Positions 10,600-21,637 of a stretch of DNA of 64,000 nucleotides are shown here, in pieces. The stretch spans positions 601,088,709-601,152,708 of the forward strand of contig NC_081413.1 in the NCBI RefSeq assembly GCF_030272615.1, given 5' to 3'. The notes under the pieces were generated by a model. The model saw nothing but the letters and a program-made list of their open reading frames with translations. It did no database searches and had not been told where the DNA came from. Every line of letters begins with the position of its first letter. Positions within the stretch are counted from its first letter, which is position 1. A program made the translations under genes and the position numbers. This stretch comes from Cryptomeria japonica. Taxonomy: Eukaryota; Streptophyta; Pinopsida; Cupressales; Cupressaceae.

Positions 10600-12475
10600 T
10601 ACAAACTCCCATCGGAGCAAGAATCGTATAGGCTACAAAAAAATGGGTGTGTCTACAAAAAATATATCCGAGCTACAAGAAGAATATCTAGCTCTGAGCC
10701 TCTCCCTGATCGCCTGATGGAGGAGGAGGAGCCTGATGACCAGGATCCTATCGATGTGCCTGAGCTACCTTAGAACGTGCCATATATTGAGAATAAGGAA
10801 TCACCTGCTGCGCTACTGGAACTGCCATGCTATATGCTGCGACATAGTAGGCTACCCTGTTGTTCTGATGCAAAACCTCCTACTGGAGGGTGTCTCACTC
10901 TGCTCTCATTGCCACAAGCTGACGATCATGCTCTTCTTTCAACTCAATCAACTGTCGATCTCTCTCAGCCCTCACCTCTACAAGCTGCTGGTCTCGCTCC
11001 GCCAGCTAAGTCTGAGCCACTGTCAATGGTGACTGTAGCTTTGCAAGATGTGCTCTCATCGACCATCCTATGTCTGTCCCCTACTCTCTCACCATCTCTC
11101 CACCCCCATATCCACCTCTAGTACCACCCTGATCCTCCCTTTGCTACCAAACTTGTCTCGGAGTTGCTTGCTCCTCCTCAGCTCCACCCAATCTCACTCC
11201 TACTATCCCAAGAGATCTGCCCTCACCCCTCTGCTATCCACCCTCAGCTGGAACCCTGCTGCTACTAGCACTAGGATCACCACCTACCTACCTCGGAGCC
11301 TCGACTCTCTGTCCCTGTCCTTGTACCTGTGCGGGGGCATCCTCCTCAACATCCTCAATGCGCGGTGCCTGCTCACCCAGATCAATAAATCTAGGAAAAG
11401 GATGCTGCTGGAGCCACTCTCTGTACTGGGGCAATGCCCCCGCATCCGCAACATCATCCATATAATCCCATCTGAGGTGTTGTAGACCAATCAACTCCTA
11501 CATGGCCAAGGCATAAGATAATCGAGGAGACCATCCCCGTCTCTCCTCATCCGCATAACGCGCATACGCTATATACTCCTGCGAGATCCTCTGAGGCCAG
11601 CCATACTACCTCATCACTTGTGATACAACGAACCGCTCCACAATGGTTTCCGATCTCCCAATAAGATGACGCATGAGAAAAAGGTCCCTGCGAACTAGCC
11701 GCTAGTCATCCCAAGGCTCCAAACCTCTATAAGGTCTCCACACTACAACTATCAAATCGTCTAACTGTCGCCACCAAAAATCTGCCTTGCCTAGATGGGG
11801 TTGTGTAATATAACTGACATACCTGTATATAATCGGCCGCCCGAGCTCTCTACTATCATCTACCACCGGCCAACAAATGGGAAGATGCTCCCAAGCCCAA
11901 ACCTGTAAAATATATACACCTGCGGCCATGCTCTGACCATCTCTATACATGATCTCATGCATCTCGTGATACATGTGAGCCAACAAGCAAGAACCCCAGC
12001 CAAGCCTTTGAGGGGACTCCATCAATCTCATCAACATCCTGCCCCAACCACACTGGAAACCCTGCTGCCCTCTATCTGGCATCAGGAAACAACCAATGAA
12101 TCTCGCTAGAACACATGCCAGAGGAAACTCCTCACTGTATTTGCTCATCAATATGTCCCAACTAATGGAACGAGTCAAAATGTTAGGATCTCTGAAGACA
12201 TGCCTCACTGCCTGTAATCCTGGAAGGTGCCCTGAATCATAATCCAACTTATCCCCAACAAAAGGGATACGAAGGATCCTATATACATCCTCGAGAGTGA
12301 TAGTCAACTCCCCCACTGGAAGATGAAAATTGTTCTGCTCTAAATGGAATCTCTCTACCAATGCTATGAGCATTCCGTGATTCACACGGATATTTGGCAA
12401 ACCAAGAAGATGAGTCAAACCACATACATCAATATGAGCCTGCTCAACCTCAGATTAATGTCGAACTAACGCCAT
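10600..12475 (-). pseudogene. Antisense plant-mobile-domain (PMD, MAIN-like) gene of element A
   Basis: Reading right to left, a start at 12,475 (MALVRH) is followed by a TAA near 12,455 and then an open stretch (12,418-11,702) with the PMD signature: THLLGLPNIRVNHGMLIALV, LPVGELTITLEDVYRILRIP, DILMSKYSE, RLGWGSCLLAHMYHEMHE, VYILQVWAWEHLPI. After TAG at 11,702-11,704 the same frame continues with WDYMDDVADAGALPQYREWL (about 11,470) and a Gly/Arg-rich linker. A heptad-like coiled coil (LVEVRAERDRQLIELKEEHD) follows near 10,950. PMD proteins include the Arabidopsis silencing factors MAIN and MAIL1. Antisense PMD-like ORFs between pol and the 3' LTR are known in Tat elements, so this is element cargo and not a host gene. 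It carries several stops. Confidence 0.85.
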
Positions 12476-13400
12476 AGTAGGAGGATAAACGCATCTAAAG
12501 AGAACATGAGGTAATCAAACCTACAAAAACCCAACAATGAAGCATCATAAAACATTCCTCATTAGCCTACAAGAGAAGTAAAACATCACGTAAATCCAAC
12601 TAAGTCAAATGCAAAATCAAATTTTCACGTTTAGACCTTCAAAAATCTCACTATCTCCTGAACGACAAAACACAGAGAGACAAAATCTCGTATGAGTCAG
12701 GAATAGATGTCGTATGACAAAACAACCCAAATGACAAACTATTGGCTCTCACACGACAAAATGGTCTTTTAACAGATCTGTCATACGATACAAGGGTGCA
12801 TCCCGAACGATAATTTAAATGACTTCAAACGACAAAAGAAATTTTACCAGCTACTCATATGAGATAGAATCCTGTTTCGCACGATAAAACGTGAAACCCA
12901 ACCCCACACATGTGAAAAATGTGAAAAATGAGCAAAAAAATTCAAAATTGAAAACATAAAGAGGCTTAAGATTGATCACTTACCGTTGGCTCATAGTTTC
13001 AGGGTCGATTATGATGTCTTTGGTGCTCGAATCGATTATGATGAGTAGGGACCACCATTTTCTTCGCAAAAGGCTTTTTGAATTTTCAAACTTGGAGGGT
13101 TAAAATGATTTGAAAATGACACTTTTGTCCCATATATAGCTAAAAACTTAATTTTTCAACTTGCTCCGATGGACATGAAAATTGTACCCTTAGCTAATTT
13201 GACCGCTCTGATTCCATTTTCAGGATTGAAATCAAAATTTGAGATCATTTTGCTAGTCAATTTCACAATTTGGACCGCTTAGCATTCTTTTCATCAAATG
13301 CTCATTTTTTCTTCAAATTGCGCTTAATTTCAATGTTGAATATCAATTTCAATTCTTCACGATCAACTCTGCGCTTAACTCATTAATCAACGTCAAATTT
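12476..13400. repeat. Region upstream of the PMD gene with scattered GTATGACAA-like words
   Basis: No coding potential. Between about 12,660 and 12,900 the words TCGTATGA, GTATGACAAAA, CACGACAAAA, CATACGATA and AACGACAAAA recur at irregular 15-40 base intervals. A similar cloud occurs in the leader of element A' (18,560-18,880). The rest is AT-rich. The words sit immediately upstream of the antisense PMD gene, so a regulatory role for that gene is possible but unproven. Confidence 0.45.
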
Positions 13401-13479
13401 TTCAAATATTCCTCAGAATCAATTTGCGCTCAAATAACTTATTATCGCCAACAATTGTCTATCATGTACCCTTGCTATC

Positions 13480-14205
13480 TTTCGATTTCGTTCCCAAGGG
13501 GGCATACTCACAACCTTATGACTTCACATCTTCAAAGTCGAGAACATTTTTTTCAAAGCTTCATCAAAAGTCGAGCAAAATCTTTCTAAAGAAAATCAAT
13601 TCTCATTGCTAAGGGGCATCTCATCTTCATCGCTTCACATCAAGTTGAGATCTCTCGATTATCGGAATCGAATCAATCGCTAGGGGCATATCAGTTTCAT
13701 TGCTTCAAATCAAGCTGATATTTGTCTTTCATCTGAATCAATCTCTTAATGTTAATTAGTTTCATTGCTTCAAATCAAGTTGATTATTCATTTAAACTCA
13801 ATCAAAAGTTTAAAGAGTATCTTTGATCACACTCTATCTAAGCAGGTGTTCAGTATTCGTTTCTTGATCAAGCTGAACAATTTATCTTTATCGTATCCTG
13901 ATCAATCAAGTTCAAGATCAATTTTTATCATCACTCACTGTATCTAAGTTCAATCAAGTTCTAGATCAGTAAGATCCACTTCTTGATCAATCAAGTTCAA
14001 GTTCGACATCTTTTATTTTCTATCGTTCCTTAGTTCAATCAAGTTCGGGAATGGTATCGCTTTAATCAGACTTCATTCAACTTTGTCACTTCGAATCAAG
14101 CTAAACACCTTGCTCTTCATCTAGTTCATGATCATTCAAGTTCAGAACTGGCATCTCCTAGACATCACACATTCTTTGAACCAACGCGCTGCTTGCACAT
14201 TAATT
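13480..14205 (+). repeat. Degenerate repeats before the 3' polypurine tract of element A
   Basis: A family of imperfect units built on TTCA(A)ATCAAGTTGA or CAATCAAGTTCAAGATCA recurs at about 13,640, 13,705, 13,770, 13,865, 13,905, 13,950, 13,990, 14,035, 14,090 and 14,130. AGGGGCAT-type G-tracts accompany them at 13,496, 13,611 and 13,681. Such repeat-rich 3' regions are typical of Tat elements. No protein is encoded. Confidence 0.6.
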
Positions 14206-14219
14206 CAAAGAGGGGCAAA
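14206..14219 (+). promoter_or_regulatory. Polypurine tract of element A
   Basis: AAAGAGGGGCAAA lies directly upstream of the LTR start TGTAATATTC. It would prime plus-strand DNA synthesis. An almost identical tract precedes the LTR fragment at 42,367. Confidence 0.75.
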
Positions 14220-15345
14220 TGTAATATTCTAAAAATGGTCATCTAAACCATGGGCCCCTAATCTCGACAACATCACCAAGGTCCTAACCAAAGGCAATTA
14301 AATCAATCTTGAGCACATTATTAATTCTTTAATCATCAAATATCACATGCTAAATCAATTACTCAATATTAATTAAATATTCATTTAATTAATTGAATCA
14401 TTTCTAAGAATATCATTTTGATCAATTATCCCATTTTAATTTATTAAATATCTTTACATATTTAATTAATTAATAAAATTGTCATTTAATCATGCAAAAG
14501 GAATTAATTTATTACAAAAGAGGAATTAATTACAAAACAAGAGTTGAATTGAAATTAAACAAAAAGAATTTAATTGAGAGAGAAATCAAACTTGAGATAT
14601 TATTTCTTTTTCTAAATTTAGAACTTGAAATCAGAAAAGCAATTTAATTGAATTATTGAATTATTCTCTAAAATTGGAACTCAAAGCTTTTCAGAAAAAT
14701 AAGTTCAGTTGCATTGAAAAGACTCTTTTCTTGAATAAATAAAAGTATTATCTATTTTTATCACAAATGCATGGAATTAATTTATTATTATTTCCAATGC
14801 AACTTGGACTTCTAATTTGAATGCATTTCAATTAAACTATAATTGGAATCTATCTCAAGGTTAACTAAACCTGATTTCTCAATTATTTTCAATTAATTCT
14901 AAATTGAGCTTTTCTCTTGGTAATTCTCTATAAATTCAGTCTTCATCTCTCATTCCAATTTACCCCAGAGATTTTTGAGAACACGCTTGGAGATTATTAT
15001 CATGCTAATTTTGCTCTGGAGTCATTTAAGATTATTGTACCTTTTTAGATTTTGCATCCATTTTACATCCATTATTGCTTAAATTGATTATTTGCTCGAA
15101 TTATTCATCCATCTTGCATCCATATAGTTAATATCATATAGATTAAATCCTTCGTCTTGGTGTAGTCTAGTCACTGGTATTGCTTATAACAATCTGAGAA
15201 CAATCTTATACTCGCATCTTTTAGAAGATAATTAGTCGCTTTGTTATGGTTTTTTACTTATTGATTATTGATTACTAACCATGCATATAATGACTTAATT
15301 GAAGTGTTGTGCTTGCAACTTACAGACCACTTTTTCACACACACA
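14220..15345 (+). repeat. 3' LTR of element A (about 1.13 kb)
   Basis: It starts TGTAATATTC after the polypurine tract and ends CACACACA at 15,345. The U3 part is rich in TTAATTAA-type words (14,340-14,530). A CTATAAAT TATA box lies at 14,928-14,935. The R/U5 part (AATCCTTCGTCTTGGTGTAG to AACCATGC, 15,145-15,285) is clearly similar, in reverse, to the A' LTR at 20,130-20,280. The right edge is set by the point where minus-strand protease coding sequence of A' begins at 15,346; the first bases there are GATGG, a candidate target duplication whose partner is lost. Confidence 0.75.
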
Positions 15346-16200
15346 GATGGTTTTCCATAGGACTTAGGAGAGAGTGGTAATTGTGATATTGAATATTCTC
15401 TATTCCCTCGATCTCTTAGCTACATTTGTTTTTCCATACTTGACAAAATTGAGGCAAATGATTTTTCTTTGGATTGTGTGTTTTAAGATGATGCCTCCCT
15501 ATTATGAGGAACAATGACCTCTTGAACCGGTTTGAGATTGCTACAGTACTGAAATGGATTTGAATCTATTGAGATCGTGATTTCCTACCCATTATATGGA
15601 AATTTTAGGCACCGATGATATGTTGATGGAACAACTTGTATGTCATGCATCTAGGGTCTTCCCAAGAGTATATTGTATGATAAGTCCAAGTCTAGAACTT
15701 GGCATGCTGTGTATTTCTGTAATGGTTCCACTCTGATAGGTAACATCACAATTCCTTTAGAGGAATGTTCATCATATGCTTTGATGGCGATCTTTTTTTG
15801 GGGATCAACTGCATCTTCTGAATAACCTAGAGCACAGACAAGACTCAAAGAGCAAATGTTTAAGCCATCTCCTCCATCTATTAGGACAAGTTTAACTCGC
15901 ATCGTATGGATGATGACTTCGATATGCAAAGGAGAATTATGGGGATGTTGCAAGGACATGTCATCTTCTTTGGTGAATGATAAGCAGTGAGGAGTTGTGA
16001 GGTGTCCTACCATGGTTTGGAATTGATATATATCAAGATCTTTAGACACTGTGGTATCTACTAATGCTTGTTCAATAATTTCTTTGTGTGCAGGTGAAAG
16101 CTTTAAAAGTTCTAAGATGGATATTTGCACGGGCATTTTTTATAATTGCTCCACAAGATTATATTATTTTGCAGTGGATGACGTGTTAGTGGTAGGACCC
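15346..16200 (-). pseudogene. Element A' protease (truncated)
   Basis: Right to left, the SILELLKLSPAHKEIIEQAL block (16,060-16,130) and the active-site block VLIDGGDGLNICSLS (about 15,850-15,895) are followed by LSYNILLGRP (15,651-15,680). After a TAG the sequence continues as VVPSTYHRCLKFPYNG and runs on, with further stops, to a SPKSYGKPS tail at 15,346-15,365. Each block matches the element A protease at 3,224-4,000. The reading ends exactly where the LTR of A starts, which dates A' as older than that insertion. Confidence 0.75.
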
Positions 16201-17939
16201 AAAAAAAAAACTTTGGCTTTGCTTCTTGTGATAGCATGAGCATGTTCTTGATTTTGCTTTTCTCTAACTACAATCACATTTACCACATTATCATATGTAT
16301 GAGCATAGTTTACCTTTGCTTTACACTTACCATTATTTGTTGTTGATGATTCACCCTTCTCATAATTTGGAAGTAGAGTTTTAAATTATAAGATTCATTT
16401 TTCGTATGTCCATCCACAGTTATTACTCCATTATCAATCAAATCTTGGATGACATGTTTCAACCGCTGACAATTATCTGTGTGATGTCCCTTGTTTCGAT
16501 GAAAATCTCAATAATGGTTATCATTCCACCAAGGGGGGTTTACTTGAGTTTAGTAGTTCCTTCCTTCTAGCAAAGTAATCACTTTGTTTGTGAGGAGTTT
16601 CTTTAGTGTTGACCCCAGTGGTTCACCAATGTTTGTAAATTTCCTTTAAAAGAAATTGTTGAAAGTTTATTTTGGTGATTGTTGTTTTGTTGAGCTACTA
16701 CTGAGTGAGTGGATAAATTGAAAACTAGTTGTTTTGGTTTTACATTGTTGTTATCCACTATTCCATCATTGATGACATTTCAATTTCTATCCCAAAATTT
16801 AGGCTTATCATTTTTATTATTGCTAACATTGTTGTTAGGAGGATTAATGCCTTCTTTGTATAGCTCCAACTCATCCTTCTTTACCATAGCTTCTTCCATT
16901 CTAATGCCATTATCGATCTTCTTTTCAAAATTTTGATGGCATTGCATTTTTAGATGATAACTCATCTGTCCATTTAGGTTGTCAATGAATATGTCTATCT
17001 TCTCGTATTTCGGCACCGTTCGAGGATATTGTGAAGCTAATCGTCTCCATCTCTATAGAAATGTCATGAAAGGTTATCCACTCTTTTGTTTAGTGTTACA
17101 TAAATCGAGCATTGTTATCTCATGTTGGATGTTATAAGAGTATTGTGAAACAAAATTATCCACCAATTCTACGAATGATCTAATTCCAGGTGGAAGTTTT
17201 GAGAACCATTCCATAGCTAATCCACTTAAGCTTTTTGGAAATAATCTTATCAAATAGGTATCCTCATGTGCAAACTCCATACTCAACGTGCCAAATTCTC
17301 GTATATGATCTTGGAGATCAATGCTTCCATTAGATTTATCGTATCAAGGAGTTTCACAACCTGTAGGAAATGGTATCATGTTTAGATTTCTATCGAAGGG
17401 GTAAGGACATATTTCTTGAAGTGAGTATCTTCTAATAGTTCCTCTCTGCATATCTTGAATTTGTGTTTGCAGTGTTTGTATTTGTTGTGTAAGAGCTATG
17501 GTAGGATTATCAACATGATTTGTCCTTTTATGAGTGTGTGTTCTAGTATGATCTTGATCTCTTCTTGTGTCATCTCAAACCCCTCTTGTGTCTTCATTAG
17601 ATTTGACATGGTTGAGAATTTCTACGTCTCCTTTTTGGGAATGGAATTTTTCTCATTAGTTCTTATGTCATCAGGAATTGATGTGTCATTCAGTCTGGGA
17701 CCAAAAATATCCTCATGTCATTCGTTATTAGGGGAAGAGTCACTTGTCTTTTGTGATAATTTGCTCACATCAAAATCTTGGGGGAGTGTAGCACTAGATT
17801 TAGCTAACATTAGGAAGTATTTTTCTTTTTCTCCCTCCAATATTGTCTCCATAAATTTATCAAATTTAGGATCTTGTTTGATTTCTCGGAGATGTTGTTA
17901 TGTTATTTCCCCTTCTTGTATTTCATTTTTGGGTTCCAT
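16201..17939 (-). pseudogene. gag: Element A' gag
   Basis: The start is an ATG at 17,937-17,939 (MEPKNEIQEGEI), followed by an acidic N-terminus with several stops between 17,340 and 17,560. The capsid-like region at 17,286-17,074 reads MSMEFAHEDTYLIRLFPKSL and FSKLPPGIRSFVELVDNFVS, the typical plant retrotransposon gag fold. QRWRRLA-type residues and FIDNLNGQMSYHLKMQC (16,920-17,000) follow. The C-terminal part aligns with element A at 2,250-2,420 (NFEKKIDNGIRMEEAMVKKD versus FNKMVDNAIQMEDVLI). Many stops between 16,200 and 16,780 remove the zinc knuckle. Confidence 0.75.
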
Positions 17940-20052
17940 GGTTCTATAATCTTCAATTATTTCCAATGTTTCGATTCCTATCTTTGCTATCTTCCATCTC
18001 TATGCTCTAGTTAAAACGAGCATACACGTGTGTTAGATATTGTGCAAGGATTCGATTGTCTAAAAGTTGTTTCGATAAGTGATCAACTATCAATGTAAAT
18101 ATGATAGAGTGATATGACACGAAAATATGATTCAAGTGTTTTAAAGTTTGCAAGTTTTTCGATCTTCGATTTTGGAGTGCAATGATGATGATTTTGATAA
18201 AACCAAGTCCAATAGGAACGATATATCCTGCGATGTGGGACAAGGTTATCCTGACCAAACATTGTAGTTTCATGATAGAGGATGATATATCTTGATGAGA
18301 AACTATGTTTTAAGTGACTAGTTTATCAAAGAGGGTGATAATGCACTTTGAGATGTTTAGATCTTGAACTTGTTGAAGGCGAATACTTGAAAATCTTGAG
18401 GTGTATATTTCTAGAATTTGATTTGACAATCAAACTAAGGAGACAATCTAAGCACAAAATGACAAATATCAAGTGTTTATGCTCACTATAAACTAACCAA
18501 GCAAATATGACAAATCTGAAAAAGACATGCAAGAAGACAACTTTGGACTAACAAAGATAGAAATTCGTACGACACCTTATACAACTTCAAATGACAATTT
18601 AAACAAGCTCATACGACACACTAGAAATATTGCACGAAAAAAGGCATAAACTCATACGAGCTTTCTCACAGAACTAGATGACAAAAGATGACACAAAATT
18701 CTCTGCTAAACTGACTCGTATGACAATTCCCACTGGACCAGACAATAAAAGATAACACAAAGTTTTCTGCTAAGATGACTCATATGACAATTCTCACTGG
18801 ACTAGACGATAAACTAGATGCTTCGTATGACAAACTACCAAACTTGTATGACAGAGGACATAACAAAAACAAAAAATTTGATTGGACAAATTTTTGATCA
18901 ATGAAGTTTGATGTTTTGCTTCTGTTTTCTAGTTTTAGATGTTTGATTTTCTATTTTAGGGATGAAGACACAACAAACACGTGATATGATGAGTGACCTC
19001 CAGCACAACACGCTAAATACTAAGGAAGTTGGCAGAGAGAGAAAACCTTTTCTTGTAAACTTAGGTACACACCTAATAGCTAATCAGAATACGTCCGCTA
19101 AGTCTCATGCAATGGATTCTTAATGTCGTATTATCTGACTCCAAATGCTAATGGGGGCACGATATGACAAGTGTCTTGGGAGAGTTACTATATCTCTTGC
19201 ACAAATATTGTCCCCCTTTTGAAGGTGAATCAGGTAGCTTCTAATTTTAATCAGAACTAGTAAGGGATCCATTCGGTGTGTCAGGGTATAAACTCAATTA
19301 AGAGGTCTCTCGGCCTTGAAAACCAAGGTTTGATATACCCAAAGGTACGGAGGAGAGATATTCCCGAGCACTGTCATTGACTTGATTTTCATCAAATCAC
19401 ATTTTTTTTATAGTGGGTTGGAGTACTTAGTGTTAGCTATTCCCACTTGGGTCATTCCCCTCTCACTGACCTTAATGGCTTTGGCCTTATAAGCTCCCTG
19501 GGAGGGCAGGCCGGCTAAAGATATGCACTATTGAAAGCAAAAGATGAGTCTGGCTTTCTGATCACCTAAGAAAGGTGAGACCATACTCGCCTATCATCAA
19601 AACACATAAGACATGTTTGTTCATTTCCATTAGCAAAATAAGTGTGCCTAGAAAACTTAAAGAAGACACAAAGTTTGGTTGAGTCCTCCTAGGCAACCTA
19701 CAAAACATATACGTTAGTAGTCATGATGTGTTTTAATGAAATGAAGCTTTGACAAGTGTAATATTTGACAATCATCTTGCAAAAACTAGTTAGGCTATCA
19801 AAAAACTCATAAACAGACCAAGGTTAGCATTAGTAATAATCAAATTGAAGCATGAAAACCGTAAAATGCAATCTGTTTTGAAAACACAAAAGCATAAATT
19901 TGTACAATAATTCTTACCTGCTCGTTCGAGGGCACAAAGGAGCTTGTATGAGACAAAAAGGGAACTCATACAAAATTTTGAATCAGACCTGACCAGAAAC
20001 CTGCTAGATTGAAAATTTGATGATGTTAAGAGGCCAAAAATGAGATTTCCGA
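17940..20052 (-). other. Leader of element A'
   Basis: No coding potential between the gag start and the primer site, about 2.1 kb. The 18,560-18,880 and 19,920-19,980 parts contain irregularly spaced words of the type GTACGACA, CATACGACA, GTATGACAA and ACTAGACGA, like those at 12,660-12,900. The long leader fits Tat-type elements. Nothing else is recognised. Confidence 0.45.
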
Positions 20053-20069
20053 CCCCACGGTGGGCTCCA
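20053..20069 (-). promoter_or_regulatory. Putative primer-binding site of element A'
   Basis: On the minus strand TGGAGCCCACCGTGGGG begins three bases after the LTR end ...ACGACA (20,073). Position and the leading TGG fit a tRNA-complementary site. I cannot name the tRNA from memory. Confidence 0.5.
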
Positions 20070-20072
20070 AAA

Positions 20073-20820
20073 TGTCGTGCCTATGAAGTGTGGTACCTGC
20101 AGCTGCAACACAAACACTCAATAGATCATTACAAGCATGGTTAGAAAATAATAAGCAAATGAAAGATGAACCATGACAAAGTGACCTATCGCCTCCTAAG
20201 AGATGCGAGTATGGATTTGCTCTCAGATCTGGATAAGCAATCCCAGTGACTTGGCTACACCTAGATGAAGGATTTGAAATGATGATGATATGAAAACTAG
20301 ATGAGATTTATTATGATAGATTGATCCAAGAGGCTAATTAAGATAATGATATGCATGCTTAAGCTATGATGATAATGCAATTAAGCTAGAAAGAGATTGA
20401 TTAAGCTACATGATTCAACAATTATGCTAGAAAATGATCAAATTAAGCTAATGCAATTACCTATAACAACAATGTTCAAATGATATGCCTAAATTGATAA
20501 TGAGATCGAATCCTTTGTGCTCTAAAATGGGGGATATTTATAGTATTTCCAAGGCTAGGGGTGAGGTGGAAGGAATCAATGGTCCAGATTGAGTTTGAAG
20601 ACATCAAGGGTGAAATTGGAGGAGGTTTTTGTATGTGGTCATGTGGAAGAGTGCAATCTTGCTTATTGTATCCGACCTTTGTGGAGCTCCTACAAAGGGA
20701 AGAAAGCATACCATAGGATGACAATTAGAGTGCAAAGTTAATTAGGTATGAATTACTTTGAGAATTTACATGAGAATAACTGATTGACATATTGCGGTAT
20801 ATTATATAAATATTTGACAT
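20073..20820 (-). repeat. 5' LTR of element A' (outer edge uncertain)
   Basis: The inner end is fixed by the primer site. The 20,130-20,290 part is similar, in reverse, to the element A LTR at 15,145-15,300 (shared AATCCTTC.TCT.GGTGTAG and AACCATGC). A reverse TATA box (CTATAAATATC) lies at about 20,535. The outer end is placed at 20,820 because the reverse complement there begins TGTCAAATATT. No target duplication was identified, so this edge is tentative. Confidence 0.5.
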
Positions 20821-21637
20821 ATAGGCTCGAACTGTAACAGATAAGAAATTCAAGGTGCAATGAGGACTAGAAAGAGACAAGTAATGGAATTTGTGAAAGC
20901 AAATAATTGGGTTGGGAATGAAGGGGTTGACATGGGTACCTTTGTTTGGTATGACTTACTTGTGTAGTGAGGGTGCAGCAAGGGTTGTCTTTTCCTTTGA
21001 GCTGATCGACATGACTATAATACAACAAAGCAAACAAATGTTGTAAGTTTTGATGCTAATTTTATTATCAAATAGCAAAGCAAACAGATGTTGTATGTTG
21101 TGATTCTAATTTTATTGATGCATAAGTTTGCATTTATTTAGGACAGTAGGCACATTTTATCTCTCTCTTGTTGGTATTTGTACATTAGGGGCTGGTTGTT
21201 TCAAAGTCTCTTTGTTGTGCACACATTTGCAAAATAGAATATTCAGAAGCATGCAATGTCAGGGCATTTGTGAAAAATGCAAAATTATTAATCAAGCAAT
21301 TGCTGCAATATTATTTAAAGTTATCACCATTTTCCAAGGTGTTGTTGTGAGTTGTGAGTGTTTGGATCCATGGAAAGGACATGTATGGAAGATCTGCAGA
21401 AGAAAAATAGTGAGTGCTAGAGACACAATAAAAATGCTTATTTAGTGGAAATGTTTGTGCTAATTCTATGTAGGCAAGCAGTTTGTTGAAATTGTCTAAA
21501 TATTGTACTATTTTTTGGGTAAACGATGTTCCTTTCCTTGGAAGACATTGATCCAGATGATGTTGCATGGCTGAGATCCATGTGTTAAGTGACCTACAAA
21601 AGAGTGGTGACATTAGATTTTGTCAGGGGAACTTATG
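20821..21637 (-). other. Helentron tail, unresolved
   Basis: Minus-strand reading continues from the endonuclease in several frames (for example a 21,311-21,613 segment with STFTQKIVQYLDNFNKLLAY-type residues). No motif is recognised and no terminal hairpin or end signature could be fixed. The boundary with the LTR at about 20,820 is tentative. Confidence 0.35.

Larger units (their letters stand above)
2250..15345 (+). mobile_element. Element A: 5'-truncated Tat-lineage Ty3/gypsy retrotransposon
   Basis: The stretch holds, in order, gag C-terminus, protease, G-patch-like motif, RT, gypsy RNase H, a second RNase H, integrase, an A-rich spacer, an antisense plant-mobile-domain gene, a repeat-rich 3' region, a polypurine tract and a 3' LTR (14,220-15,345). 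The dual RNase H before integrase and an antisense extra ORF between pol and the 3' LTR are established hallmarks of plant Tat elements. The 5' LTR, primer site and most of gag are missing. Pol is broken by many stops and several frameshifts, so the copy is dead. Its right edge abuts element A' in the middle of a protease gene. Confidence 0.85.
15346..20820 (-). mobile_element. Element A': minus-strand Tat-type element, 3' truncated
   Basis: From right to left: 5' LTR, primer-binding site, about 2.1 kb leader, gag, and a protease cut off at 15,346 by the LTR of element A. RT, RNase H and integrase are missing. Protease and gag blocks align with those of element A, so the two are relatives in opposite orientation. 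A most likely inserted into A'. The rest of A' would have been expected left of A, but is not present there, so later deletion must be assumed. Confidence 0.75.

Noticed and set aside
10582-11485. Plus-strand reading frames rich in Leu, Ser, Pro and Cys
   Set aside because: They are the complement of the minus-strand PMD gene C-terminal region, whose coiled coil and in-frame continuity are the better explanation.
13480-14205. Possible CRISPR-like array from repeated CAATCAAGTTCA units
   Set aside because: Units are degenerate, spacing is irregular and the context is a plant Tat element 3' region.
21128-21445. Plus-strand 105-codon frame
   Set aside because: It lies antisense to the Helentron tail, shows no motif and has no neighbours on its strand.
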